From contig NC_092524.1 of the NCBI RefSeq assembly GCF_037038585.1, positions 42,542,001 to 42,606,000 of the forward strand: DNA of 64,000 nt. The letters are read 5' to 3'. Made by a program: the position numbers and the translations under genes. Positions 35,801 to 47,497 of this stretch are shown here, in pieces (position 1 is the stretch's first letter; every line of letters begins with the position of its first letter). The notes below the pieces were generated by a model. It was given only the letters and a program-made list of their open reading frames with translations. It was not told the origin of the DNA and ran no database searches. Origin of the DNA: Patagioenas fasciata (lineage: Eukaryota; Chordata; Aves; Columbiformes; Columbidae).

Positions 35801-38099
35801 ACATTGCTTATTTCCTTCAGAGTCCAGAATCTCTCCATCCAATATGTTGCCAATACCTGATAGAGTGAGTTTCAAAAGTCACAAAGACATTTTGTGTGTT
35901 GACTGTTCATGTGTAAAGAAATGAGATCATGTGATGTATTGGCAGCGAAAAGAGAAGAATGTTAGGTAGTCTTTTTGGGCAATTTCCAGTGAATGAAGTA
36001 TTCAACTCTTTTTTAGATAGAACCTACAGTCCAGAACACTTTCTGATAATAAAAATACACTTTGAAGTGGTGAGCAGACTTACAACCAAAGAACAAAAAA
36101 GAAACTCACTCTTAGAGTTCAGCAATTAATGACCAGTCTGTAGGCTACCCTGCCTGTCAAAATGAAAAGTAAAGGTCCAGTAGTGGACTGAAAAGATCTC
36201 AGATTGTTTTCTGGTTTTGTCAAAATTAAACTCCCTAAGGAAGGAATTCTGAAGAGTGAAAAGTAAAGGACACTTGTTTGAGTGCTGCATATCACATTTG
36301 TTAGTTCTTCTCAATGATTACTCTAGTATGGATAGCAGTGCCAGAAGTACAGGTAACATGGATGGAGGTCTAATCTTGAAGTGAATAAAGCTATCTCTTT
36401 AAGGTTTCTGATAGACCATGTGTAAATACTAGAAAGGTTTGTTTGGTTTTAAACCCAAGAGAAGTCTGAAATGGGAAGAATAAGATTTGAGATGTTTAAA
36501 CTTTGAAGGCCTCCTGTGAGTATGCTCAATACTTGAATTTCTTGTTTAAGATAAAAATAAAGGAAGAAATTTGGACAATCAGCTTCTTAACAGTGAGAAC
36601 TGAAACTGCAGAATAATAAATAGTTGCAAATAAGAACAGTACTATGTTAAAGATTCCTGTGCCTAGACAGAAACATTTTCAATCAGGCTAGCCTGCATTC
36701 AAGTCTTTGACACATGTATTTCCTTACAAGTTTTGATTATTTTTGGAAAATCACTAGGAACAAAGATCAAAGTATTTATTTCTGACTCTTATGCATGCTT
36801 GAAGTTACAAAAACTGTTAGCAGAGTCCCAGATTTACATGGCTGCTCACCTGGGACCACGCTATCCAGGCATATAATGCACTATCTTCTTCAATGAGTGG
36901 AAAAATAAAGCTGCTGTTATAAAACAAGAAAAAAAATAATAAAAAAAACCCCAAAACAACTGTGGAGAAGTATGGCTTTAAGGACCTAGCATGGCTTTAA
37001 ACTGCACTGGATGCTTACAAACTCTGCTGCTGAAAAATCCCAGCTCCCACTTATGACACTGTTGGTTTTGGTGCTGATTGGTACTTCCAACATGAACTGT
37101 AAGGGAGGAAACACAGGTATGGGTAGGCTTGGGAATTTTCATATCTCATGTTCACTGCTTCATGATTCAGCAGAGCACTGCTGATAGCTACCAAAGAAAG
37201 GCCACATTGGACCATGGCTCTGAAAGCTCAGTGCTTTTTTTGTTTTATGTATAATTAACCTGGATCTGTTCATAAATATATATAAAAAAAAAAAAGGCAT
37301 TAAGAAAAACAAAGCATGGATGGTTTCTGTTTCTTCCTTATTAGAAGGGAATGACCATTTCACGATAAGCATCCTCCTTTAAGCACAGTCAAAAAACTTC
37401 AAGCTGCCTGCTGACAGTGACTTTCCAGGACACACCAACAGCTGCTTTGGCAAATTATTTTGGTTTAGGAACACTCGCAGAAGCTGAAAATAAAGGTAAA
37501 CAAATAAATAAAAGTGGAAGGTATGTTGACTAGCCCTGTGTCCTTTACAATTTTCACTTATGTCACGGACGAGCAGGACCAAAGGGAATTACCGGACGAA
37601 AAATCGGAATGTGGTGAGAACACAGGATAATACACTGGTATCTCTTAGAAGCCCTGGAGATAAAAAGCATCTACATTATTTGTTTTTCCACTTTCTTGAA
37701 CTAAACTTCTTATCAAACTGTGTGGCATGAATCAGGTTTTTGTGGACGTAGAAGCAGCACAATTTAGTTGTGGTCTCCATGACCCCAATTTGACACCAAT
37801 GAAGTAGCAGATTACTCTACTTTGGGGACATGACACTGATCTTGAAGACAAGAGAAATGGATACGCAGGTGCTAAAACTGCCTGGGGGAATATCACAGAT
37901 TACATGCTCTCTGCAGAAACAGGTAGAGTCTGGGAAAACTACCTGGCTGCCTGGCTGCCCCTTGACAGCTGGACCTGCTAGAAAATTTGTAGGGGATCAA
38001 CACTGCAGGAAGCCTCTGGTGCTAGGAGCTAACTCATTCACTAAAATTTGGGGGCAAAGTATACAGTGCAAGAGAAACTGACTTGAATATTGGAAAATT

Positions 38100-38415
38100 A
38101 GCTGTCTTTTGTCATCATGCAGTGGGCCAGAGGCGCTCTTTGCCTCTCATATAGAGCGATTTAGGCAAGCTGGCAATAGAGAAAACCCAATACTCCTCCC
38201 CCAGGCAGCTTCAGTGGCCAAACCAGAGCCTACATACATATCTTTGGGCATATCAGCAATGTATCAGTCTTCCTGCTCTGTGGAGTCACCACCCTTGTAC
38301 AGCTCTCAGCTGCCAGTACCAATGAGTGAGATCCTCAGATGAGCCTCCAACCTCAGCTGTGTTTTCCCAGTGGCAGCGCTGTGTGCTAATCGCTGAGCCA
38401 TTGAGATAGCCCTGT
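38100..38415 (-). repeat. tRNA-derived SINE-like element
   Basis: Read on the minus strand it starts with 'ctcaatggctcagcgattag' (A-box-like, 38385-38400), followed about 48 nt later by 'gaggttggaggctc' (B-box-like, 38341-38354). This is the spacing of a tRNA-type internal RNA polymerase III promoter. A roughly 240-bp non-tRNA body follows. I see no clear tail or target duplication and cannot name the family. It could also be a decayed tRNA pseudogene plus unrelated flank. Confidence 0.45.
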
Positions 38416-41400
38416 AGGGCATTCTTCTAATAGTTTTTCTAGTTCTTCCACTGATGTCCTTATACATCTTTTATGATTTCGATAGTGATGCTACTTTCCC
38501 CAGGCACTTTCCTTCTATCTTACTCTCTGCTTGCTTTTCTTTTGAATGCAGGGGGGAGGGAGCTACCTTAATCTTGCCCTTCATTCCCACCACAACCTTT
38601 CAGAAAAGACATTTCCCTCATCTGCTCTTCCAACCCTGAGTACATGTCAAGGAATTGTTAAGATTGAAAATATTTGAGTACTTCCTATTTAAGTTTTGAT
38701 GGTCTTTTTCCTGACTTCATGTTCTATTTAGAGGTTTTTCTTCTAAACAGATGAACAGCCAGTTCTTTTTGACTTTAAATTTAACTCCAAATATTTTCTT
38801 TAAACTGCACTCACTGCTTTTACAAAGAAATGAAAACAAAATGCAGCACGTGACATCATTTGAAGGAGAAAATTATGTGATCTTACATAGTTCTAGAAAG
38901 AAACTGTATTGTTTTAACTGCAGCTCTTCTCTAATGTGCACTGCTGATAAACAGTAAAAAGGAATTCTTTCCTAACTATGTCTTTCTCTCGCATTATACA
39001 TATATAAATTCCTTTGGGAATAACTTTAACAATATAACTCGGGATATGAGGTAGCTGATATATGTGAGGTATTAATATGAAAAATATTTTCACTGCGTAT
39101 GTATTATAAAGCTCTTGGAATATTGTAACAAAAGTATAGGTCAGTTAAAGAGCCTCCTTATCCCTGTTCTGCCCATAATTTTTTCCTGTGGGTCCATCTT
39201 CTCTTGTTTTCTTCTCCTCTGTTATTTTCATTTCCCTTCTCATCTTCCATTCACTATTATTCAAGGCGTCTTTTGAGGAGTTTCTTTTGCTTCACAGTGA
39301 CGATACATATCAATAGCAGCAACTGAAGCAACAGTCAGTGGACACTTGTAGAGATGGTGAGTTGTAAAATAATAAATCGAATCTTTAATACTTAGACAGA
39401 AGATGTGGACTTTATCTGCACTTAATGGGTGGGGAGGCTGATTACTCATTCATAGCTACGCCACTTGTGAATGATGAGGTCACCTCTATCTCAGGAAGAT
39501 AAATGCTATATCCTGTTATGACATATTCCTTTTATATAAAATTAGTTCAATTTTCTCACTAGTGAGGAATCAGTATAACTAAAAGAAAAAAAAAATCACT
39601 TCAAGATAAAGGCATTTTTCTACTGTAATTCACTATATATCCTATTTTCATTTTATTTTATTTCTGTTCTGTTTTGTTCTATCTTATCCTGTTCTACGTA
39701 TAGTATTTTACTCTCTACCTAAATGATATCTGACTAAAGTGAACCAAAAATTAGATGATACAATGACGCTTTGTAGCATTCTCTCTCATACCTGTCACAG
39801 GCTCCTTCCAACAGCAGATAATGAAAATTCAAAGTCAAACCATTTAACTTTAAGTAAATGGAAATGAATTTCCAGAGAAGAGATATTTTTTCACCTGTGA
39901 AAGAAAGGAACAGTAGTACACTGCCAATGTGAATAAAGATATAATATATAATTGTGATAGATAGGTATATGTGAAGCATAAATATTAAATGTTATTATAT
40001 TACACACCGTCATGTGGTTTTAATTTTTATCTTCACTATGTTTTCGCCTAAGAGAGGAAGGTCTACAGTACATTGTTAGAAACAGCAGTACTCTATTAGA
40101 ACATTTCTTAGCTTAATCAATACTAAAGCAACTTGCAGAATATCTTACAAGAGTAGATGGTATTGAGACAAAAACTGTGACACTTAAACACTGCAACCTG
40201 ACAATAATTTGAGCAAAATGAGAAATAAACAAAATTTAAAATATTTGGCTTGATACTTATCTCATTTACACTAGCACATTGCACCAAATTAATTTAAATC
40301 CATCATGGTATGTTGTAGCACTAATTGGGTCCACACTATTTAATATAGCACATACTATAAGCTTGATGATGAGTATTTTCATCAGCATATAAAATAAGTC
40401 TCAGAAATTCTTACTGGATTTTACCACCGTGATTAATGTGGGAAAAGGATACAAACAATTAAAATGGAGATTCCTTCAAATATGAGATAACGCTTTTTTA
40501 TTTTATATATTTTAAGGGTTATACGAAAGAAAATGCTCCTGTATTCTGTAGACATTTACAAACTTACCTTTGAATCCTGCTCGTCTTACAGCATACAAAA
40601 CTATTTGTCAGTAGTTCCACTGACTCGATAGGACTACTTGCACAAGCAAAATTATCAAGACTCCCTTTTCAGTTACATTAACATTTAAATTAAGATATTA
40701 ATCAATAGTCATAAAAGATCTTATTAAATATCAAGAGATCCTGGTTCCGCCTATGTGACTGGAAACCGGTGTCTTTCCGGACTAAGCTGAAGCAAGCTTG
40801 GCTAAAGACAGGCTCTCTGTCTTGGCAGTCCCTTTGAAACATGAATATCTGCTTAGAGTTGCCACTGTGGAGCAGAGAGTGACAATCAATGGATGGGGAC
40901 TTCGACATGATTACATCCACTCTACTGACTGGTCATACATTGACAGACAAAACTACTGTAATGGAGTGATCATTTGGAAAATGGCTACTGCCCACATTTA
41001 AATTCCTTTCAGTGTTATGCCATAGCCAATTAGAGTGGTAGCCCAGCCTATATTCATGCCAGTCTTGTACTATATTGTAAGAAAAAGGAAAGGCGCAGCT
41101 CAGAAGTCTTTAATTATTCCTCCAGCCATTTATTGACCTCCTCTCTAAAGGCCATATACAGGCCTTCATCTGCATGCAAAATTCCTATTGACATCACTGG
41201 GAGGGCCACAGGCAGATGGAGGGTACTTTGTAAACCTTACATTTTGAATATGTTGTAACAGAAAGGTGCAGAATTCACAGTCCTTTAAAAAAGTGAGCAG
41301 CTTTATCTCATGTTGCTCTTTAAACATGGAGTTTTAATAACATTTTTCCTAACAATAACATCCCCCCTCTTCTCTGCAAGCTATCTAACCTACACGTTTC

Positions 41401-42439
41401 TGTAAAGTCTTCATATTTAACACTCAAACAATTGATGTCCCTATAGTATAAACAGGATAGATAATGAATATAAGTGGGATAGAAAATTAATCCTACTTGC
41501 GAGGAAAGAGAGTCATAATTCACTTAGGCTTCTCAGCTCTTACGTTATGAGGTCTTCAGCTAACTCATGGGATCCATTCCACATCCCACAGATGCTCATT
41601 ATGAATTCTTTTTATGTGCAACATGTGGGGACTAACCAGTTTCATATCTCCTGGTATTAGCTGCAATCCAAAGCATTTTGTATTAAAACAGAATGCAAAC
41701 ACAGATGCTATTTAATACAAAGGATTTGAATGCAGCCTCTGTTTTAACATAAAGTTGGTGTGTCTTAATTTGTTTTGGAACAGAAATGGAAAGAAAAGTC
41801 AAGATAAGAGGATATTGTTAGATTATGAGCCAAGCTATGATTCCAAGAGGCACACAGTTGCATGGGAAAGGGGAGACCAGACCAGGTGACAGCTTTGATT
41901 TATGGAAGCGAAGTTTACAACGCCTTTGGAGTGATGGGACAACCTGGGACATCTTCCCCCTTTGGAGGTGCTGCATAGCTTTTCCGATATCATGTGTCTT
42001 CTGAAGCGCAACCTGTATTTGTCCCATGCAACTCCTCTTTGTATGAGCCTCATTTTCCTCAGAACACACTCAGCCATACAGCTGCTGTTTGTGTTACGGT
42101 GCTCTAACCCAGTGTGTTACTGTGAGCTGTCCACTCACCAGGCTGGCAAAGTCCAGTTCTCCTCCACATGCACGACTCATTTTAGCTCCAGCAACCAGCA
42201 GGTTGGAGCTACAGGTCCGTGGTTTGGGAGTCACCCAAGCAGATTTGGGGATATTTGGCAGGACCCTATTAGGAGAAGGGGTCCCTTTTTCCCCTCTTCC
42301 CCTGCTGCCCCTGACTCGGCACACTGCTCTTTTCCCCTCCTGCTCCCCGGAACTGGCTCCTCACCCCTTTCCTCTCGCTGCAGAGAGGAGGGGACACGGG
42401 GTGCAGCCCCAGCAGCACTCCCCGAACACCATGGCCATG

Positions 42440-42930
42440 AGGGCTTGTCTGCCTGTGCCCCCTCCCACACCGGCTGCGGCCCGCACACCGCAATAAGGCG
42501 GCAGAGCCGCCGGGTTGGGGGTGGAGGGCGTCCCGCTGCCGACCCGCGCTCCCCGCCCAACTTTCCGCGTTTACCTCCCGGCGTCCGCCCCCGCGCAGCG
42601 CCGCGGTCGGGCGGCATCTGCGGCGGGCGGCCCCGGCAGGGTCGGCGGCGCGGCCCCAGCGTCCTGGCGGAGGCGCGCAGCGCCGCGGCTTGGGATAAGC
42701 ACTTCGCGAAGGGGTAGGAGAGGAAACCTGACCGGAGCTCAAGGCGCGGAGCGCTGCGCGCAGCCCCGGGCTGCCACAAAGGGGCCGCGGTGCTGCGGCC
42801 GCGCGTCCCTCGGGGACAGCTGGGGAAGAGTCGCCCTCCTCGCCGGCTACTGGTGCGGTGCTTGGCGCACCCGGAGGGGAGCTTTGCAAGAGGTTTTTGC
42901 GCGGCTTTCGGCGATATAATTGATATGTTA
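42440..42930. promoter_or_regulatory. CpG-island segment upstream of NPAS3 exon 1a
   Basis: CpG density rises abruptly near 42440 from CpG-poor flanks and falls near 42915. It lies about 0.9-1.4 kb upstream of exon 1a. Open frames on both strands (up to 258 codons) are the usual by-product of stop-poor GC-rich DNA. It may be part of the NPAS3 promoter or a divergent (minus-strand) start; sequence alone does not decide. Confidence 0.6.
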
Positions 42931-42948
42931 AAGCAGCAGTAGGGATCA

Positions 42949-42962
42949 GTGCGTGCACGCAC
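42949..42962. promoter_or_regulatory. Perfect palindrome GTGCGTGCACGCAC
   Basis: A 14-bp perfect palindrome at the 3' shoulder of the CpG segment. Its core contains GCGTG on both strands, which resembles the xenobiotic/hypoxia response half-site bound by ARNT-containing bHLH-PAS dimers. Function is inference. Confidence 0.35.
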
Positions 42963-43325
42963 ACCACACACCTTACAAGTTTGACTAGCAATAACATTGC
43001 TGCACACTAGGAGGGGAGGAGAGTCAGCTCCCTATAATAGGGAACAAACTCTGCCATTGCACAAAAGCGGCGCATTTCCTCGCTTGTGAAAACCGTCCCT
43101 TCATAGAAAGAAAGAAAGGGGGGGGGGGGCGAACCAAAAGCAAGTTACCAAGAGCAAAAACTTGTGCTGCAACAATCCCCCACTCTTCCTCTTCTCCTCA
43201 GGACTCTGGGAGCAGGGATATTCCTCCCCCTCCCCCCCCGCACAGTTGGCGCTAGCCCAGACTGTGGTCAGCCGCCTTTATTATTACTTCATTGAGACAG
43301 AGAAATCCTCTAAGACTTGCATTTT

Positions 43326-43349
43326 GGGTGGAGGGTGGGGGGTGGAGGG
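43326..43349 (+). other. G-quadruplex motif near the exon 1a promoter
   Basis: G-runs of 3, 3, 6 and 3 with loops TGGA, T and TGGA. Position is about 450 bp upstream of the exon 1a reading frame, so probably promoter or 5' UTR. Confidence 0.5.
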
Positions 43350-43649
43350 ACGAGGAGGAGGAGGGAAAAAAGGCAACATTTGCTGCTCATCATTTTCACT
43401 GCACCGCTAAAGTAATTGCGCCCCCCTCTCTCCTCCCTGTCCCTCCTCAGCTCGGATTTTTCTCTCATATCGACAGCTCCAGCGGTACTAGACATACCTT
43501 TTTTTTTTTTTTTTGGGGGGGGGTGTTATTCTGTTATTCCACTCTTCCCTCCACCCCCCAAATCTTCACGCGTTGCATGTTTGCAATTCGGTAAAAGCCC
43601 CCCCCCTTTTACCCCCAGCCCCCCCAAACTCCTCTCCATCTCAGCCCGG

Positions 43650-43985
43650 CAGCTCACATCAAAGCGCCCTTCCTCACTCACAGCGGCCGCTACTCACTAA
43701 TGGGATTGCAGCGTGCCTGGCTCCGCTGCTGCAGCCGCCGGAGGGAGAGTCGCCGCTGCTGCACCTCTTCGCCGAGACTCGCCGGGTGCTGAGCTGCGGG
43801 GATGATCAGGATCTTCCCGGATTTCAGCGTGCAGGTGACGGCGGCGGCGGCCGGCGGGGCGGCCGGGGGGGTGCCGGCGGCCCCGGGCATGGGGCGAGCA
43901 GGCGCCGCGGCCAACGGCAACCCGCAAAACGTCCAGGGCATCACCTCATACCAACAACGGTGAGCACCGAGTGGGAGAGGGGTGT
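43650..43985. promoter_or_regulatory. CpG island over NPAS3 exon 1a
   Basis: CpG-dense sequence covers the 5' UTR, the coding start and the first intronic bases of exon 1a, ending as the T-rich tract begins near 44020. No canonical TATA box is evident just upstream, consistent with a dispersed CpG-island promoter. Confidence 0.65.
43802..43959 (+). CDS. NPAS3: NPAS3 alternative first coding exon (1a), partial gene
   Basis: The C-terminal part, reading from Met at 43889 (MGRAGAAANG, then ...NVQGITSYQQR), matches the N-terminus of a known vertebrate NPAS3 isoform as I recall it. NPAS3 is a nuclear bHLH-PAS transcription factor that dimerises with ARNT-type partners and acts in neurogenesis. 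This exon encodes only sequence ahead of the bHLH domain. It ends 'CAACAACG' at a strong donor GTGAGC (43960), splitting an Arg codon after two bases. The frame is open upstream to another ATG at 43802, preceded by an in-frame TGA at 43790-43792, giving a possible 29-residue Ala/Gly-rich extension starting MIRIFPDFSVQV. The ATG at 43889 has G at -3 and G at +4. The ATG at 43802 has G at -3 and A at +4, so 43889 is the stronger context. Which start is used is unknown. Downstream exons lie outside the window. Confidence 0.85.
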
Positions 43986-46079
43986 GCGGCTCTTCCTGAG
44001 GCTCCCTCACTTGCTTTTTCTTTGTGCTTTTGTTTCTTTGTTTTCTTTTCTTCTTTCTTTTCTTTTTTTTTTTTTTTTTTTTAATCTCTCTTTGCTGTTT
44101 GTTGGGGGGAGCTTGGTTGGAGGGGAGGGTTTTTTTCTTTTTTATCTTTTATTTTCATACAGCATCTTTTAAAATGCACTGAGAAGTAAACACAATCTCC
44201 TTGTCTTGGATGAGCTGGAAAGCAACAATACAAAAAAAAAAAAAAAAAAAGGGGAAAAAAAAAAAGAAAAAAAGTGAGACCCCGGCAGCTTAGCTTGGCT
44301 GCTGCAAAGTTTGGGATCCCGTCCGCTCATCCTTTCTAAAGAGGAATTTCTCAATGTCAATGCCTTGTGCAAATCCCAGTGTGTGGCAGCCAGGGGGATA
44401 ATTGATCATGGTATGCTGATTGATAATTTGCTTTCAACCAAGAAAGAGAACAATTTTCACTTGGTGTTGCACACTTGCAATTCCGCATTGTAGTTTAACA
44501 GTATTATCATGTCACCTGTTACTACAGGGAAATATAGCACGAAACCCTAAGTATACTCAGCATTGTTATTTTTTTATCTTAAATGCATTCTAATGCAAAT
44601 TCAGGAAATTCACAGAGAGCGCCTTTAGGAAGCAAAGCGTAGAAAGTTGGCAGTAAGTCATAATGAAGTTTAAAGACCTTCCCCATTCCCCCTAACAATT
44701 CATCGATATGTGCTGATACTAACATGAAACTTAATTAATTACCTGACATTTCTTTGTCTTTCTATGAGGCAGAACCTGAAGTCTGAATCTGTTAGTTGTT
44801 TTCTCTGTCATAAGGTTATAACCGAAGCCGGATCCTCAAAAGAAAGTAGCTGACAACAGACAAATGTAGGCTGAAATCGGAACAAAACCTCTGCATTTCT
44901 CTAAATGCAATAAAATTAGTAGTGTCCCAAGTAGCTTGCTGTCCACTATTGCATTTAATTTAATACTGAGGAAAAAGCCGGTATAATCTCAAATATTCAA
45001 ATAAAATATCTCTATGATGTAAAAGAAAAAAAAAACAAAAACCAAAACTCACAAACCAACACGAAACATAGAAAGTTTCAGCGTAATATTTCAAACTTAA
45101 TTGGTTTAGGAGACAGATTTAGATAATCGATCATTGCCTGTTTTGTTCAGCAACTTGGAGTTGCTTCCTATAGTTTTGGAAAACACATTATGTATTTTCC
45201 ATTTGATAGAAACGTTTGGTGGTAACTTTTGTAGGCTTTATTAGAAGGAAAATTAATAGGAAGCTGATACTCCTGAAATAATCCCTGATGATGCCTAAGC
45301 ACTTTCTTAGCTGAGAAACATTTCAAACTAAGCACGAGTCTTGTTTTGCTCAAGCAAACACACGGATCTTTCGTGTATATATATATATGTATATATGCAC
45401 CTATATATATATAAACTTGAATGCGAGAGATATAAATAATGGATTAAAGTTTATTTATTTTCATGGTTTCGTATGATTTTTGTCACTTATAAAATATTAA
45501 AATTGCAATGGAAACTGACGGACACTTTAACGAGGAAGTACAGGCAGCAATCACAATAGTTTAGTCTGTGAAGTGGGGAAGTCAAGGGTCAGAAATGTCA
45601 GATTGGCTTTTAGACAAATGAAAGAGACCTCTGGAGACTTTAAGTTAAACAGAAATATATAGACAAGGCAATTTTTTAGTACTTCACGTTTAGTAGTTTG
45701 ATTATGTCAGTTTGTAATCAGGAAGAAGTTGTAAAAACAATACTTCTCTGACAAACTACTAACACCTCTAATCCAAATAGCGCTCAGCAGATATCCAAGT
45801 ACTTTGACTCATAGGAATCCAGGCCAGTCTGGATATCTCGCACACTAACCTAACAAGGGGAAACATTTTTGCACTTCTTCCAAATTTCTACTATATATTA
45901 TCGACAAAACAGCGTCTTCTACGTCGAACGATTTTTCTTCGTGATTTCTGGAAACGCTTAAAATACAGCAGACACCGACATTTTCTTATGCTATCGCAAA
46001 AGCCGAGGTGACACCTGTTAACTTTTAAAAATTTTATTTTTTGGAGGTGAGGAGACAGATATGCCGGCAGGTAACGGGG
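43986..46079. other. AT-rich interval between the two NPAS3 promoters
   Basis: No exon recognised. Begins with a T-rich tract (44021-44083) and has an A-rich run (44231-44276). The interval then carries many TAAT/ATTA cores and an octamer-type ATGCAAAT (44594-44601), the base composition typical of developmental non-coding elements. A TA microsatellite is at 45375-45413. Conservation cannot be judged from one sequence. Confidence 0.5.
45375..45413 (+). repeat. TA-rich microsatellite
   Basis: Interrupted (TA)n runs: 'gtatatatatatatgtatat' followed by 'ctatatatatataaa'. Confidence 0.85.
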
Positions 46080-46560
46080 TGTGGTACTTCCTAGACCCCC
46101 TCCTTTCCAGTTCACCTCCACCTGCACCCTCGGCCGCCTCCCGCAGCGCGGCCAGTCGCGGTACCTCCGCCGCGGGGCCGCGGGGCTCCAGGCCAGGCGG
46201 CCGCCATCCTGCTGGCGGCTGCGCACGTGCGCAACGGTTGCGCAGAGCTCCCCCTTCGCCCCCCCCCCCCGCGAAGTTGCGCGGGCGGCCCGGGCCGCTC
46301 CGCGCAAAGTTACGCCGGCTCAGTTGCCGCCTGCGGGAAGAAACCCTCGAGCCCCGGTGCGCGGACGACGCCCCGCTGCCAAACTTCCAGGTGCTTTGCC
46401 AAGTTCTTCCCCACACGTTCTACCTTGCGGTTCACATGCGCGCTCCCTCTCCGTCCGCGTGCCCCTCTCCCCCCCAACTTTTGGAGTTGTCGCGGGAAGG
46501 TTTCTTATGAATAAATCTCCCCGACATTCGGGGCTTGCTCCTTTCCCCCGGGGAGCCGGG
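46080..46560. promoter_or_regulatory. CpG island about 1.4 kb upstream of exon 1b
   Basis: A discrete GC/CpG peak containing a YY1-like GCCGCCATCCTG (about 46199-46210) and a 14-bp palindrome with an E-box (46220-46233). No NPAS3 exon is recognised inside. It could be the core promoter for exon 1b (with a long or spliced 5' UTR) or a separate start site. Confidence 0.55.
46220..46233. promoter_or_regulatory. Palindrome TGCGCACGTGCGCA (E-box / NRF1-like)
   Basis: A perfect 14-bp palindrome containing CACGTG and flanking GCGCA half-sites, which resemble the NRF1 site. It lies in a CpG island. Binding is inference. Confidence 0.45.
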
Positions 46561-47445
46561 TGGATTTTCTCTGAGAGCAGGATCAGGCCCAGGAAGCTGT
46601 ACTTTCAAGGCAGCAGCAGAGCAGCCACAAAGTTACCTTGGAGATGGAAAGCTTTCAGTGAGGGAGTGATTTCTGCTTTAAAAGCTCTCAGCTCTCGGAT
46701 TTTCCCGATGTCCTGGAAGGAACAATTAAGGTAGCGGTTTCTTTTCCCCGCTCCTTTATTTCATGATTAGTTTCATAATCTCTAATAAAACAGCGTGAAG
46801 TGCTGTACCCTTCCCAACAAGGCGGGTCATCACTCTCAGTTAACGTTTCCAGCATTACGTCCTTTATTCCGCCAGCACCTAGCGCGTACCCTCAGGACGT
46901 GCGTGCACGTTCTTACAGGGGGCCGGGGAATATGCGGGGTTCCCCCAGGGTCTACGCCGTCCCCGCGGGCGGGCGCCAGGCACCCCCTTGCACGGCCCTG
47001 TGGGCCGCAGGGCGCTCGTATCCTCCGTCGGGCGGCCCCACGCCTGCCCGCGCCCGAACTGTGTCCACACCCGGGCCCGTCCTGCACCGTGGGAGCCCAC
47101 AAGGGACACGCCGCCTGCGTGCGGGTGCCCCCGATGCTCTTCTGCTCCCGCAGAGTTGCAGAGAGTCCTTGTCTCCCTCAACCCCTCTTCCCTGCTGGAG
47201 CTCAGACTCCAGAGGACGAAAGTGTGCGAAACTGCAACTGAGTGGCGTTGTTGCGCCGGCAGCAGAGGCTGTGTCCCCTGCACACAGAGTGGGAGCGGAG
47301 CTGGGGAAGCAGCTGGAAAATGCCCAGAAATACTTTCACAGCGGTCAAGCCCGGAGATCACTGACTCCCCTTCTTCCCTCCCTCGCCCCCGCCCCGCCAG
47401 CCCCATGGCCTGGCACCCCGCGTAGCCCGGCCCGCGGGCGCGGGG

Positions 47446-47497
47446 GTGTGAGTGTGTGCGAGTGTGCGAGAGAGTGTGCGTGTGCGTGTGTGTGTGC
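47446..47497 (+). repeat. GT-rich interrupted microsatellite
   Basis: A (GT)n run interrupted by CG and GA steps, about 400 bp upstream of the exon 1b start codon, so likely promoter or 5' UTR. Confidence 0.8.

Larger units (their letters stand above)
21665..42300. other. Intergenic DNA upstream of the NPAS3 promoters, no gene seen
   Basis: About 20 kb of AT-rich sequence. Open frames are no longer than about 100 codons and look random. It contains a pyrimidine-rich tract at 24760-24835, A/T homopolymers, SINE-like remnants (32770-32880 and 38100-38415), and scattered 'ttgacttcaa'-type repeat traces (about 28290-28390, 32100-32230 and 41150-41215). No splice-paired exon, tRNA or miRNA was recognised. 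Confidence 0.6.

Noticed and set aside
42231..43007. Overlapping 240-258-codon open frames in the CpG block
   Set aside because: Stop codons are rare in GC-rich DNA. The frames overlap on both strands, match no family I know and cross probable promoter sequence.
43029..43043. Serum-response CArG box
   Set aside because: The core has seven A/T bases between CC and GG; the canonical site has six. Kept only as an unexplained palindrome.
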